64,000 bases of DNA from Terriglobia bacterium (GCA_021325235.1 JAJPHN010000006.1:1-64000); one strand, 5' to 3'; shown: positions 17,910 through 26,443, counted from the first letter of the stretch. A program made the numbers and translations. Notes: a model not told the origin generated them from the sequence alone.

Positions 17910-19372
17910 GGCAGCATTTCGAGCACCGCGTCGCTCGGTTCGAGTTCGACCGCATTTGGCGGCAGTTTGGCTCCTGCATCGAGCAGCGCGCGGACAGTGC
18001 CGACGTAGTCGCCGGTATTGCGATGCCAGCCGTTGCCCGAGCCGTAGATCGTCCAGGAGAGTGCGGTGCCGGCGTAGTCGCGCGATTTGAGCTCGAGTGT
18101 GGGGTGAAAGCGCAGGATCTCTCGGGCCATTTCGGCATTGCCGTGGAAACCGGCCCAATGAAGAGCAGTAGCTCCTGCGTCGCCGGGTGTATCGACGGGC
18201 CAGCCCGCTTCGAGCATCAGGCGGACGGCCTTGGTGTTGTTATTCTGCGCCGCATTGGGCAGCTTGAGCCGGTCTTCTTCCGAGAGGGAGCGCGCGATAT
18301 CCGGATTACGGGCGAGGAATTGGTGAAAGACGGCTTCATCGCCGAGCTCGCAGGCGAGCGCGAGCTTTGTATTCTCGGGCGTGCGTTCCATCAGCAGCTG
18401 AAACACATCTTCGTGGCCGAAATCGCGGGCTACTGAATGCGCCGTGCGATGCCAGCCGAAGGTCCAGATATAAATCGTGCCGCCGGCGCGCGGATTCTGT
18501 TTGGGGAACCACTCTTCGGAAACGCTCATGCGGATGCAAGCGGGATCGCGGTCGAGATGATGGCGAACGAGACCGGCATCGCCGAGTGCGGCGGCCATCA
18601 GGATATCGGTGTAGCAGCCGCGGGACACAAGATAACGGGCCACATTCTGGCGGTCATTTGGATAGTGCCTCGGCTGGCTGACGCGGAGCATGTATTGAGC
18701 CGGGGTGGATTCGTGATCGATGTCGCGGGCGTCGATGTCGGCTCCCTGTTCGAGAAGGAACTGTGCGACTTCGCTGGTGGACGCGAAGTGCAGCGGGGTC
18801 TGGCCATCGCCGCCGCGAGCGTGTACGATCTCGGGGTCGGCTGCGACTAACTGCCGCAACTCGGGAAGCAGGCCAAGCCGTGCAGCGGAATGGGCGTCAT
18901 GCACCGCGCCGCGCGCGAGCAGAAACTCGACCATATCCGGATGGCAATCGTCGAGCACGCCGAAGCCGCCGGCCCACCATTCGGTGCGTTTTCGGATATC
19001 GGCACCGGCGCTGAGCAGGACGTCGATGGTGGCGCGATCGCTTCGCTGGACTGCCGCGTATAAGGCGTGCTCGCCGAACGCTGCGTCCGGGAGCGGATCG
19101 TTGATTTTCGCGCGAAGCTCGGGATGGCTATTCAGAATTTCGCGTACGCGCTCAGCATCGCTGTCGAAGACGGCCGCTTTGAGCTGGTGGGCAGGCGTGA
19201 GCCGGCTCGATTCAACGTGCGCTTTGAGCCTTGGCCAGCTCGTAAAGCCGTATTCTTTGGCGAGCGCATGTTGCGCATCCGCTAGCTTTCCGTGTTGTTG
19301 GGAGCGCAGCAGCTCTTTCGCTTGCTTGCGAAGATGTTCGAGATTTGGATTTTGGGGTAAAGGACGGGGCAC
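17906..19372 (-). CDS. Ankyrin-repeat protein
   Basis: The 488-residue cytoplasmic protein starts with a conserved helical segment, LEHLRKQAKELLRSQQHGK with EYGFTSWPRLKAHVE, that often precedes ankyrin repeats in soil bacteria. Ankyrin units follow, the clearest being GQTPLHFASTSEVAQFLLEQ near 195, GATALHWAGFHGNAEMAREI near 415 and VRALLDAGAKLPPNAV near 465. It probably mediates protein-protein contact. The start is GTG with AGGAG 6-10 nt upstream. It is coupled to the small membrane protein downstream. Confidence 0.85.
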   Translation of the reverse strand: MPRPLPQNPNLEHLRKQAKELLRSQQHGKLADAQHALAKEYGFTSWPRLKAHVESSRLTPAHQLKAAVFDSDAERVREILNSHPELRAKINDPLPDAAFGEHALYAAVQRSDRATIDVLLSAGADIRKRTEWWAGGFGVLDDCHPDMVEFLLARGAVHDAHSAARLGLLPELRQLVAADPEIVHARGGDGQTPLHFASTSEVAQFLLEQGADIDARDIDHESTPAQYMLRVSQPRHYPNDRQNVARYLVSRGCYTDILMAAALGDAGLVRHHLDRDPACIRMSVSEEWFPKQNPRAGGTIYIWTFGWHRTAHSVARDFGHEDVFQLLMERTPENTKLALACELGDEAVFHQFLARNPDIARSLSEEDRLKLPNAAQNNNTKAVRLMLEAGWPVDTPGDAGATALHWAGFHGNAEMAREILRFHPTLELKSRDYAGTALSWTIYGSGNGWHRNTGDYVGTVRALLDAGAKLPPNAVELEPSDAVLEMLP

Positions 19373-19476
19373 AAACTCCTCTTTCTGTGGCCCGCAGTCC
19401 GCTGGTGACGGGCAAAAGAGAAGTCAGTACTTCTTTGGGAACTGCATCAGGCGGGATCATCCCTTTCCGCGGACGG

Positions 19477-19496
19477 GTTGCAACCTGAATTGCAAC
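19477..19496. promoter_or_regulatory. Inverted repeat upstream of the ankyrin gene
   Basis: GTTGCAA-CCTGAA-TTGCAAC is a perfect 7-bp inverted repeat about 105 bp before the ankyrin gene start. It lies in the 220-bp stretch 19373-19592, which holds no convincing gene. A regulator site is possible, but the partner is unknown. Confidence 0.3.
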
Positions 19497-19571
19497 TCCG
19501 AGCATATCAGGAGTGCGGGCAAGTAATCGGAAGCGGCGGCGGAACACAGGCAGTGTTGGGGCCTGTGCCAT

Positions 19572-19607
19572 CGCTTAGCTCTCATCTATCGCTTAGCTCT
19601 CATCTAT
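19572..19607. repeat. 18-bp tandem duplication over the end of a response-regulator gene
   Basis: On the minus strand the unit ATAGATGAGAGCTAAGCG occurs twice in a row. The first copy encodes the last residues IDES and the TAA stop of the LuxR-type regulator; the second repeats the same codons and stop in frame. The result is a silent back-up terminus. Replication slippage is the simplest origin. Confidence 0.7.
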
Positions 19608-20249
19608 CGAAACGAGCTTGAGCCGGATCGCGTGCTGGATCAGTTCGGCTGTCGTCTTCACGCCCAGCGCTTCCATCATTTCGTATTTGTGCGACTCCGC
19701 CGTGCGCGGAGATACGTTGAGCAGAGTGGCGATTTCCTTCATCGTCTTACCCTCGGCAATGAGCTGCAGAACTTCACGTTGACGCGCAGTGAGCCGCCGC
19801 TCGCCTGCTTTGGACGCATCGCCCGATTTGGCTTCAATCAGGACGGAGATCACGTCCTTCGCGATTAAGGGTGTCAGGTAGGCATTGCCCTTTACGGCCT
19901 CTTCGATCGCCGCAATCAGCTCCTCACCGGGCGAGCTCTTGAGCACGTAGGCGACAGCCCCGGCACGGAACGCTTCCACCGCGAGCTCGATATCGGCGTG
20001 CATGGTGAGCATGACGACTTTCGTCTCCGGCCGGGCTTTCCGGATCTGCCGCACGGCGTCCACACCGTTCAGCACCGGCATGGAAACATCCGCAACGACC
20101 ACCTCCGGCTTCAGCTCCTGCACTGCCTCGATCAGGGCGCGCCCGTCGTGTACTGTCCCGAGCAGCTCGAACTTCCGCTCGAGCAGCGCACCCATGGCTT
20201 CCACAAACATCGTATGATCGTCTGCCAGCAGTACTTTGGTCCTCGGCAC
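19593..20249 (-). CDS. NarL/LuxR-type response regulator
   Basis: The 218-residue protein has a receiver domain (about 4-122; acidic pair DD, phospho-acceptor in VVADVSMPVLNG, Lys in VLKSSPGEE). A LuxR-type helix-turn-helix follows (about 150-212; LTARQREVLQLIAEGKTMKEIATLLNVSPRTAESHKYEM). It should be phosphorylated by a HisKA_3 kinase such as the one at 21570-23033 and bind DNA as a dimer. The start is GTG. The receiver-only protein lies immediately upstream on the same strand. Confidence 0.92.
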   Translation of the reverse strand: MPRTKVLLADDHTMFVEAMGALLERKFELLGTVHDGRALIEAVQELKPEVVVADVSMPVLNGVDAVRQIRKARPETKVVMLTMHADIELAVEAFRAGAVAYVLKSSPGEELIAAIEEAVKGNAYLTPLIAKDVISVLIEAKSGDASKAGERRLTARQREVLQLIAEGKTMKEIATLLNVSPRTAESHKYEMMEALGVKTTAELIQHAIRLKLVSIDES

Positions 20250-20277
20250 GGCGGGAACTCCAGAAAGACGACTTCGC

Positions 20278-20721
20278 CTACTGTCGGGGTATTTTATCTC
20301 GCGAGTTTGTGAGAGAACCGGGGTCGAAATCCGTCCTGGCGCGCAAGACGGCCGAAAGAAAAAAGTTTCCCTGCGCCACAGCCTGGACAGCAGCTACCAG
20401 ATCTTCACCGGCATTGACCTTGAGAACATACGCTCTGGCGCCCGCCTCGAAAGCAGCGCGGATGATCTCCGGGCTCTCGTGCGCGGACAGAATGACGACC
20501 GCCTCGCAGCATTTGCCTGCAAGCAATTCGCGGCTCGCCTCGATTCCGTTTACAACGGGCATCGCGACGTCGGTCACAACGATATCGGGTCTGAGGGCTT
20601 GCGCCGCGGCGATCAATTCGGCACCGTCCCTCGCTATTGCCACCAACTCCAGATCGGCGGTGAACAAGGCGGATACTTCCCGCAGCGTTTCCGAATCATC
20701 ATCTGCCAGCAGAATCCGCAT
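20278..20721 (-). CDS. Receiver-only response regulator, probably truncated NarL type
   Basis: The 147-residue protein has a complete receiver (MRILLADDDSETL, phospho-acceptor in VVTDVAMPVVNG, Lys in VLKVNAGED) close to that of the next gene. It stops at SLTNSRDKIPRQ, where the LuxR helix-turn-helix would begin with LT..E. The DNA-binding domain is absent, either through deletion or because it works as a phosphate sink or decoy. It lies 28 bp upstream of the full-length regulator in the same orientation. Confidence 0.85.
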   Translation of the reverse strand: MRILLADDDSETLREVSALFTADLELVAIARDGAELIAAAQALRPDIVVTDVAMPVVNGIEASRELLAGKCCEAVVILSAHESPEIIRAAFEAGARAYVLKVNAGEDLVAAVQAVAQGNFFLSAVLRARTDFDPGSLTNSRDKIPRQ

Positions 20722-20945
20722 TTTTTTGTTTGCCTGGTAATCGGCGCATCAAGAGTACTTTCCATTGAAGCCGGACTGACAATCGCTGGTACATCCGTGA
20801 TTTTTCGGACCGCTTTCCCCAGGTGTGCCCGTGAAATCTGTGCTCGGGGGCACATGCCGGATCCGCGGAGGACGGTAAAGTTCCGCCGGCAATTCAGCGA
20901 AATTGCGGGTTCCGGTGAAATCGCTTTCAGCCTACGCTCGAATCA

Positions 20946-21152
20946 GTGAGACAAGACGAAATCCCGGTTGTCTCGGCGAGGCACATAAGACAAGAGCTCA
21001 CCGAACTCCGGAAAGAGCGCCTGCTCATTGATACCGCTATCAGTGCTTTGAGCCGGTATCGAGCTGCTTCCGCGTGCTCGTCACGGGAACCGAGAAAAAC
21101 ATGTACGACAGACGTTACACTCCGCAATCGGAGCGCGAACCTTCTCCGATGA
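20946..21152 (+). CDS. Possible small helical protein before a response regulator
   Basis: A 68-codon GTG frame includes RQELTELRKERLLIDTAISALSRY, an amphipathic helix like those in short acidobacterial proteins of unknown role. It overlaps the next regulator start (21101) in another frame, which would allow translational coupling. A TACGCT -10-like box ends 7 nt before the GTG, but the -35 is poor and there is no ribosome-binding site. The last third reads like non-coding sequence. The rest of 20722-20945 shows nothing further. Confidence 0.3.
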   Translation: MRQDEIPVVSARHIRQELTELRKERLLIDTAISALSRYRAASACSSREPRKTCTTDVTLRNRSANLLR

Positions 21153-21568
21153 TCTGCGGCGCAGCCGATCGCGCTGCGCAGCCAAGCCAATCCACCTCAG
21201 TTCGGCGTGCTCTCGTTGTCGATGACGATGAAGCAGAGCGTAGCCGGATGGCCTCCCTTTTGAAGCATGCCGGTTACGTGGTCTCGGAAGCCACGAATGG
21301 CGCCGAGGGGCTGGCCGCGGTGGCTCGCGAACAACCCGAGCTCCTGCTCATTGAAATCGTCCTGCCGGAGACCGACGGTCTTGAGGTCATACAGCGCGTC
21401 CGCAAGCAGCATCCAAAGACGACGATTCTGGCCGTCTCGGGCAGCCCGCGCGCTCATGGCTATCTTTCGGCAGCGCGTCTGCTGGGAGCTCATCGAACGC
21501 TCTACAAGCCGCTCTCCTCCGATCGTCTGCAAGAAGCGCTCGCCCCGACCGGGCAGGAATCCTTTTGA
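21101..21568 (+). CDS. Single-domain response regulator (CheY/OmpR-type receiver)
   Basis: The 155-residue protein has a 45-residue polar N-terminal extension followed by a receiver domain: ALVVDDDEAERSRMASLL, LLLIEIVLPETDGLEVIQRV and LYKPLSS. The expected phospho-acceptor Asp is Glu in LLIEIVLPETDG, so it may not be phosphorylated normally. No output domain follows. The ATG at 21101 is chosen over an upstream GTG. It ends 1 bp from the convergent stop of the histidine kinase gene. Confidence 0.8.
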   Translation: MYDRRYTPQSEREPSPMICGAADRAAQPSQSTSVRRALVVDDDEAERSRMASLLKHAGYVVSEATNGAEGLAAVAREQPELLLIEIVLPETDGLEVIQRVRKQHPKTTILAVSGSPRAHGYLSAARLLGAHRTLYKPLSSDRLQEALAPTGQESF

Positions 21569-21569
21569 G

Positions 21570-23033
21570 TCAGCCGCCAGCAGCTTCAGCGCTCTGCGTT
21601 GCAGGCTGATCCAGCGGAATCCGCGCTATCAGTCGCGTGCCTTCGCCGGGTGCGCTCTCGATACTTAGTGTTCCCCCCGCGAGTCGCAAGCGCTCTCTCA
21701 TGCTGATCAATCCGAGCCCACCCTCTCCGTCCAGCGATTTCAAATCGAATCCCCGCCCCGCGTCCATCACAACCATCTCGAGACTCTGTTCCGTGCGCCG
21801 CAGCCGAACCTCCGCGCGTTTCGTTTCAGCGTGCTTTGCCACGTTCAGCAACCCCTCCTGCGCCACTCGATAGAACGACAGCGCCAGGGACATGGGAACG
21901 TCGCGGAACGGCTCGTCGCTGGCGAATCGCGCCTCCACTCCGGTCAGGGTGCTGAATTCACTGCAGAGTCCGCGCACGGCCGCGCTCAAACCGGCATATT
22001 CCAAGGCCGCCGGATGCAGCTGGTGCGAAATACTGCGGACCACGCTCGCCACCTGTGTCAGCCGCGAGTGCACTGCTTCCAGTTTTTCGCGCAAGGCCGG
22101 CTTCTCTTCCGGGATCTCGATTTTGATCCCGCTCAGTAACATGCCCAGGCTCGCGATCTGCTGACCCAGATCGTCGTGCAGTTCGCGCGCGATCCGCGTG
22201 CGTTCGTCTTCATGCGCGCGAATCAGGCGTTCGCTCAGCCGCCGGACCTGCTCTTCCGCCTGCCGTAGGTCGGTGATGTCGACTACGCTGCCGCTAAAGC
22301 CGCGCAATTCGCCTGTGGGAGACCGCCACGGCACCGCTTCGTCGATCACCCACCGATATTCGCCATCGAAGCGCCGCAAGCGAAGCTCTGCGCGATAGGT
22401 TTGCTCCCGGGCCGCGCTCCGCATGAAACCGTCCACCACTCGCGCACGATCCTCCGGATGAATGTACTCCGGCCAGTTCTCACCAAGTTCATGATCATCG
22501 ATCCCAAGGAATGCCGCAAAAGCGCGGTTCACGAAGGAGTTTGGATAGGGCGGCCGACTCGAGGCCATCCATAAGTACGCCGGATTTTCATCCGCCACTA
22601 CGCGCAACAGATCCCATTCACGGCGCATCCTCTCATCGGCGTTCCGGTGCGCCGTGATGTCCTGAACGACGGCGATCCAGTAACCGTTTCGCCCTGGAGG
22701 CGTAAGGAATTCCGCAGAAATATAGCCCCATACCGTGCTGCCGTCCTTGCGGATGAACCGTCGCACCGACTCGCGGATACCCCCGCCGCGCGCCATGCTG
22801 GCGATCACTTCCGGCATCTCGTCGGGATGAATCACGTCGAGATGAGAAAGCGTCAGAAGCTCGCTCTCTGACCGGCCCAGGAATTCGCAGAAAGCTCGGT
22901 TCACCCGCAGAAAACGGCCTTTTGGGTCGGCGATATTCATTCCGGCCGGGCTTCGATCGAACAGGAACCGGAAGCGCTCCTCCGACTCCTGTAATTCTGT
23001 CCGGTTCGAGAGGCCTTCTGTGTTATCCGGCAT
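21570..23033 (-). CDS. PAS-PAS histidine kinase of the NarX/DegS class
   Basis: The 487-residue kinase has two PAS domains (about 15-130 and 140-262). A HisKA_3 dimerisation domain follows, with the phosphorylated His in RTRIARELHDDLGQQIASLG near residue 285. The HATPase_c domain (about 390-478) shows VAQEGLLNVAKHAETKRAEV, MDAGRGFD and GGLGLISMRERL. There is no transmembrane segment, so it is a cytoplasmic sensor, perhaps of redox or small ligands through PAS. HisKA_3 kinases pair with NarL-type regulators, so the gene at 19593-20249 is the natural partner. Confidence 0.92.
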   Translation of the reverse strand: MPDNTEGLSNRTELQESEERFRFLFDRSPAGMNIADPKGRFLRVNRAFCEFLGRSESELLTLSHLDVIHPDEMPEVIASMARGGGIRESVRRFIRKDGSTVWGYISAEFLTPPGRNGYWIAVVQDITAHRNADERMRREWDLLRVVADENPAYLWMASSRPPYPNSFVNRAFAAFLGIDDHELGENWPEYIHPEDRARVVDGFMRSAAREQTYRAELRLRRFDGEYRWVIDEAVPWRSPTGELRGFSGSVVDITDLRQAEEQVRRLSERLIRAHEDERTRIARELHDDLGQQIASLGMLLSGIKIEIPEEKPALREKLEAVHSRLTQVASVVRSISHQLHPAALEYAGLSAAVRGLCSEFSTLTGVEARFASDEPFRDVPMSLALSFYRVAQEGLLNVAKHAETKRAEVRLRRTEQSLEMVVMDAGRGFDLKSLDGEGGLGLISMRERLRLAGGTLSIESAPGEGTRLIARIPLDQPATQSAEAAGG

Positions 23034-23143
23034 GCGGATGCCTGTGGTAAGGTCTATTACGCTTTTTCGGGCAGTTTATCAGTTTTGCGGCGCACTTGCG
23101 CGGGTCTTGTCAACCGTTCAAACTAGGAAGAGGAGCGCCCAAT

Positions 23144-24013
23144 ATGAGTGCCGTACTCGACCGCCAGCCTTTGGCCAACCAGCCCCTGCAGGAACTAGAC
23201 GAATGGGACGATTTCGTTGCCACGCGCTATAAACAGGGCAAGTCGGAAGAAGAGTTTCGCAACTACGCCCACGACGCCAACCCGCGCGTCACGGAATTTT
23301 ACCGGCAAAATCATCGGTATCAAACCCTTGATTTCATCCGGCAAAAGAAGGCCGAGTACTGCGGGCTGACGCGCGGCCAAAAGAGTATCTGGGAAATGGC
23401 CGATTACCTGAACACGCTGGTCGACGACAGCGATCCCGATACCGACCTGACGCAGATCGAGCACCTTCTGCAGACATCGGAAGCCATCCGCCGAGATGGT
23501 CATCCGCGCTGGTTTGTACTGGCCGGTTTTGTGCACGATTTAGGGAAGGTTCTTTGCCTGTATGGTGAGCCGCAATGGGCCGTGGTTGGCGATACCTTCC
23601 CTGCAGGCTGCGCTTATTCCGACCAGATTGTTTTCCCGGAATTCTTCGCCGACAATCCGGACAGCAAAGTGCCGGAGTACCAGACGAAGTACGGCATCTA
23701 CGAACCGAACTGCGGGCTCGATAAGGTTCATCTCTCGTGGGGTCACGACGAATATATTTATACGGTGACCCGCGACTACCTGCCCGAACCGGCGCAGTAC
23801 ATGCTGCGGTATCACTCCTTCTATGCGGCGCACCGGCACGGGGCCTATCAGCACCTAATGAACGATAAGGACAAAGAGATGTTCGAATGGGTGCGCAAGT
23901 TCAACCCCTACGATCTCTACTCGAAGGGCGCGGACCGGCCGAAGCTCGAGGAGATCAAGCCCTACTACGATGATCTCGTCGCTGAATTTTTCCCCGACAA
24001 GATCGCCTGGTAA
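23144..24013 (+). CDS. miox: myo-Inositol oxygenase
   Basis: The 289-residue protein carries the diiron HD-type signatures of [29 protein letters not shown] (near 128), [17 protein letters not shown] (near 195) and [18 protein letters not shown] (near 225) supply the His/Asp ligands. An early segment, [19 protein letters not shown], also matches. The enzyme oxidises myo-inositol with O2 to D-glucuronate. It is best known from eukaryotes and is patchy in bacteria. The ATG at 23144 has the strong site AGGAAGAGGAG upstream, so the longer frame is rejected. The HAD gene overlaps its stop (TAATG). Confidence 0.93.
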   Translation: MSAVLDRQPLANQPLQELDEWDDFVATRYKQGKSEEEFRNYAHDANPRVTEFYRQNHRYQTLDFIRQKKAEYCGLTRGQKSIWEMADYLNTLVDDSDPDTDLTQIEHLLQTSEAIRRDGHPRWFVLAGFVHDLGKVLCLYGEPQWAVVGDTFPAGCAYSDQIVFPEFFADNPDSKVPEYQTKYGIYEPNCGLDKVHLSWGHDEYIYTVTRDYLPEPAQYMLRYHSFYAAHRHGAYQHLMNDKDKEMFEWVRKFNPYDLYSKGADRPKLEEIKPYYDDLVAEFFPDKIAW

Positions 24014-24732
24014 TGGCGGATGGGGATGAGGCCGCGAATCTCAGCGAGGCGAAGATTCAACACAATGAGCCCGCGAGTCTCAGCGAGGCGAAGATTCAAA
24101 ACAATGAACCCGCGGTTCCGCAAAAGCGCTTCGTAGCGCTGTTCAGCGACATCGGCGGCGTACTCGGCACAAACGGCTGGGACACCGGCGTGCGTGACAC
24201 GATCTGCGATCACTTCGAGCTCAATCGCGACGAAATTGCCGCCCGGCACCGGCTCATGTTCGATAGCTACGAGCGTGGGCACATGACCTTCGAGCAATAT
24301 CTAAAGCGCGTTTTCTTCGCCTTGCCGCGTCCGTTCACGCTCGAGCAGGTGCGCGATCTGGCTTATGCGCAGTCGGTCGCGTGGCCCGAGAACATCGCGT
24401 TCCTGGCGCGAGTCAAGCAGGCCAATTCGCTGAAACTCGCTCTGATCAGCAATGAAGGGGAGGGTATTACCGAACATCGCGTCGGTAAATTCAAATTGCG
24501 CGAGCTCGCCGACTGCATGGTGATCTCTCACTTCGTTCACCTGCGCAAACCGGATCCCGAAATCTGGCAGCTTGCGCTCGATCTGTTCCAGGTGAGTGCC
24601 GCCGAATCAATTTATATCGACGACCGCCCGCTGTTTGCCGATTGCGCGCGCGATCTCGGTTTTACGTCTCTGCGTTACGTGTCGCTGGCTCAGATCAGCG
24701 CCGAGCTTTCCGCTCTCGGTCTGGTGGTCTGA
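24013..24732 (+). CDS. HAD-superfamily hydrolase with an N-terminal 13-residue tandem repeat
   Basis: The 239-residue protein is a HAD class IA phosphatase-like enzyme. Motif I is FSDIGGVLG, motif II is LISNEG, Lys is in HLRKPDPEIW and motif III is IYIDDRPLF. DIGGVL in motif I matches YihX-like phosphatases. Residues 8-33 are two copies of ANLSEAKIQHNEP in a stretch with no fold. The ATG overlaps the stop of the MIOX gene, so the two are coupled. A phosphatase acting on an inositol or sugar phosphate is plausible but unproven. Confidence 0.82.
   Translation: MADGDEAANLSEAKIQHNEPASLSEAKIQNNEPAVPQKRFVALFSDIGGVLGTNGWDTGVRDTICDHFELNRDEIAARHRLMFDSYERGHMTFEQYLKRVFFALPRPFTLEQVRDLAYAQSVAWPENIAFLARVKQANSLKLALISNEGEGITEHRVGKFKLRELADCMVISHFVHLRKPDPEIWQLALDLFQVSAAESIYIDDRPLFADCARDLGFTSLRYVSLAQISAELSALGLVV
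24034..24111. repeat. In-frame 39-bp tandem repeat inside the HAD gene
   Basis: Two 39-bp units (24034-24072 and 24073-24111) encode ANLSEAKIQHNEP and ASLSEAKIQNNEP. Within each unit GAATCT (or GAGTCT) and AGATTC form the arms of a hairpin. The unit is in frame and open, and sits in the N-terminal extension before the HAD core, as expected for a palindromic element inserted into a coding region. Confidence 0.75.
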
Positions 24733-24736
24733 GCTG

Positions 24737-24913
24737 CTATAGACGGCCCATCCGGCAGTACAGCCGGTACTCTGCCTCGATCTGCGCCAGGACGCTGCGC
24801 TCGCGCCGGTTCTCGCGCCTCCGTTCGAGCGATTCGAAGAGCACGATGAGCGAGGTGAACAGGACCGCAACCGCCAGCAACAGGTCGCCCAGATCGAGCC
24901 ACTGCAGCCACAT
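24737..24913 (-). CDS. Small single-pass membrane protein, hypothetical
   Basis: A 58-codon ATG frame encodes one hydrophobic helix (LLLAVAVLFTSLIVLFESL, about residues 11-29). A highly charged Arg/Glu cytoplasmic tail follows and ends RLYCRMGRL. A GAAAGG site lies about 11 nt before the ATG. It fills the gap between the convergent HAD gene and the divergent YceI gene. The amphiphilic layout supports a real small protein; no family is recognised. Confidence 0.45.
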   Translation of the reverse strand: MWLQWLDLGDLLLAVAVLFTSLIVLFESLERRRENRRERSVLAQIEAEYRLYCRMGRL

Positions 24914-24968
24914 ACGCGATTGAACCTTTCAGGCGCCTCCTGCGTATCTAGGAGTTTCGGAGTTCCCG

Positions 24969-25535
24969 ATGTGCGCACGCTCCACGGTCTACACCATATC
25001 ACCTTCGCCCGACTCCACTCTTGCCATTGAGACGCGCACCGCCGGCCTCGTTAAGCAGAAACATCTGTTTGTATTCGAGCGCTTTCGCGGCACTCTGATC
25101 TACGATCCGGATCAGCCGCTCGACAGTGCTCTGCACCTTACGATCGAGCCGGCTAGTCTCGCCTGCCGTGACAATGGGCGCAACTCAAATAAGCGCACGC
25201 GCCACCTCGAAACGGCATTGCGGGAAGCGCTCGGCTCCGATACTCATCCTGAGCTGCAGCTGGAATCCACCCGGCTGGTTCCCAAGGCCTTGCGGGGTTT
25301 CATCCTTGAAGGCACACTGCGATTTCGGGGACTCGAACACGCCGTCAAAGCAAATTTGGGGTTCGGCACGGAGAAGAAGTACCGCCTTCAAATCGATGCC
25401 GATGCCGCGGTTCGTTTGAGCGACTTCGGCGTGCGTTGTCCTTCATCACTTTTCGGTCTGATCCGCACCGAAGACGAAGTCGTGCTGCATGCTTATCTGT
25501 GGGGTGTCAAGGCGAATGGCGGCGCCGGTGGTTAG
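24969..25535 (+). CDS. YceI-like family protein
   Basis: The 188-residue product resembles the YceI lipocalin-like beta-barrel: YTISPSPDSTLAIETRTAGL, FRGTLIYDPDQPLDSALHLTIEP, LRGFILEGTLRFRGLEHAV and VRLSDFGV. YceI proteins bind polyisoprenoid chains and are usually periplasmic, but no signal peptide is visible here, so this copy may be cytoplasmic. Its stop overlaps by 4 bp the stop of the convergent epimerase gene. Confidence 0.75.
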   Translation: MCARSTVYTISPSPDSTLAIETRTAGLVKQKHLFVFERFRGTLIYDPDQPLDSALHLTIEPASLACRDNGRNSNKRTRHLETALREALGSDTHPELQLESTRLVPKALRGFILEGTLRFRGLEHAVKANLGFGTEKKYRLQIDADAAVRLSDFGVRCPSSLFGLIRTEDEVVLHAYLWGVKANGGAGG

Positions 25536-26443
25536 CCCTCCGGCACGCCAGCTTTGCGAAACACGGCAAGCGATGCATCGAGGCCCATCTTTGCCGCTTT
25601 CTCCGGCGAAACGTTCTTCAAACGGCCGAACACCTCGACGCTCAGCGCATCCGTGTAACCGATCTTCTGCAACGCCTGCAAGAATCCCGTCAGGTTGATC
25701 ACGCCCTCGCCAGGAAGCAGCCGCTCGTCGTCGCGGATTTTATCGGGCGGCAGATTGGGCGCGTCATCGAAATGCACGTGCACGATATTTTCGCGCCCGG
25801 CGTGAATGATGTCTTCGGTGGTCGCACCCGAATGATGCCAGTGCCAGGCATCGAGCAGCAATCCCACATTCGGGCCGCACTCTTTGGCGAACTCGAGCAT
25901 TTCGTTCATGCGCCAGATGAACTCGTATTTGAAAAGCTTTCGAAATTGCAGGGGGCCGAGAAATTCGAGCCCGAGGCGGACATTCGCCCCGGCCAGAACC
26001 TTCGCGACTTCCGTGAAGCGCTGTTTGTAGAGCGCGCGCAATTCCGCCTTGGGCGTATCGCTCGAAGACAGGATGTAGGTGACCATGCGGGGACAGCCGA
26101 TCGCGGCGGCAAATTTTGCCTGTCGCGGCAGCTCGGCCATTCCGGAGCGGAACGTAGCCTCGTCCTTGCGGAATTCGACCGGGAAATCGATTGCAGCCGG
26201 CTTCAGCTTGAGACTCGCGAGCAGATCGTTGGTTGCCTGCATCCCCGCTTGCATAGCGGGTTTCAGCATGACATCGGTTCCCGGGAATCCGGTTTTGGCG
26301 GCCAGCCGAGCGAACTCGGGCCAGGGCACCCGGTTTGAAACCAACACGCTGTTGAGCGCGAGGAACATGTGCTGCTCGCGCGCCAAGACGGGCAGTGCGG
26401 CGCTCGCCGCGAGCGATTGCAAAAAGCGTCTCCGATTGTGCAC
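25532..26443 (-). CDS. Exported TIM-barrel sugar phosphate isomerase/epimerase
   Basis: The 303-residue protein starts with a Tat-like signal, NRRRFLQSLAASAALPVLA, followed by a xylose-isomerase-like TIM barrel. Metal-site segments are GLEFLGPLQF, GLLLDAWHWHHSG, VHVHFDDAP and LSVEVFGRL. Export suggests action on an extracellular sugar, or assembly with a cofactor before transport. The start is GTG. It is transcribed away from the DUF362 gene. Confidence 0.82.
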   Translation of the reverse strand: MHNRRRFLQSLAASAALPVLAREQHMFLALNSVLVSNRVPWPEFARLAAKTGFPGTDVMLKPAMQAGMQATNDLLASLKLKPAAIDFPVEFRKDEATFRSGMAELPRQAKFAAAIGCPRMVTYILSSSDTPKAELRALYKQRFTEVAKVLAGANVRLGLEFLGPLQFRKLFKYEFIWRMNEMLEFAKECGPNVGLLLDAWHWHHSGATTEDIIHAGRENIVHVHFDDAPNLPPDKIRDDERLLPGEGVINLTGFLQALQKIGYTDALSVEVFGRLKNVSPEKAAKMGLDASLAVFRKAGVPEG

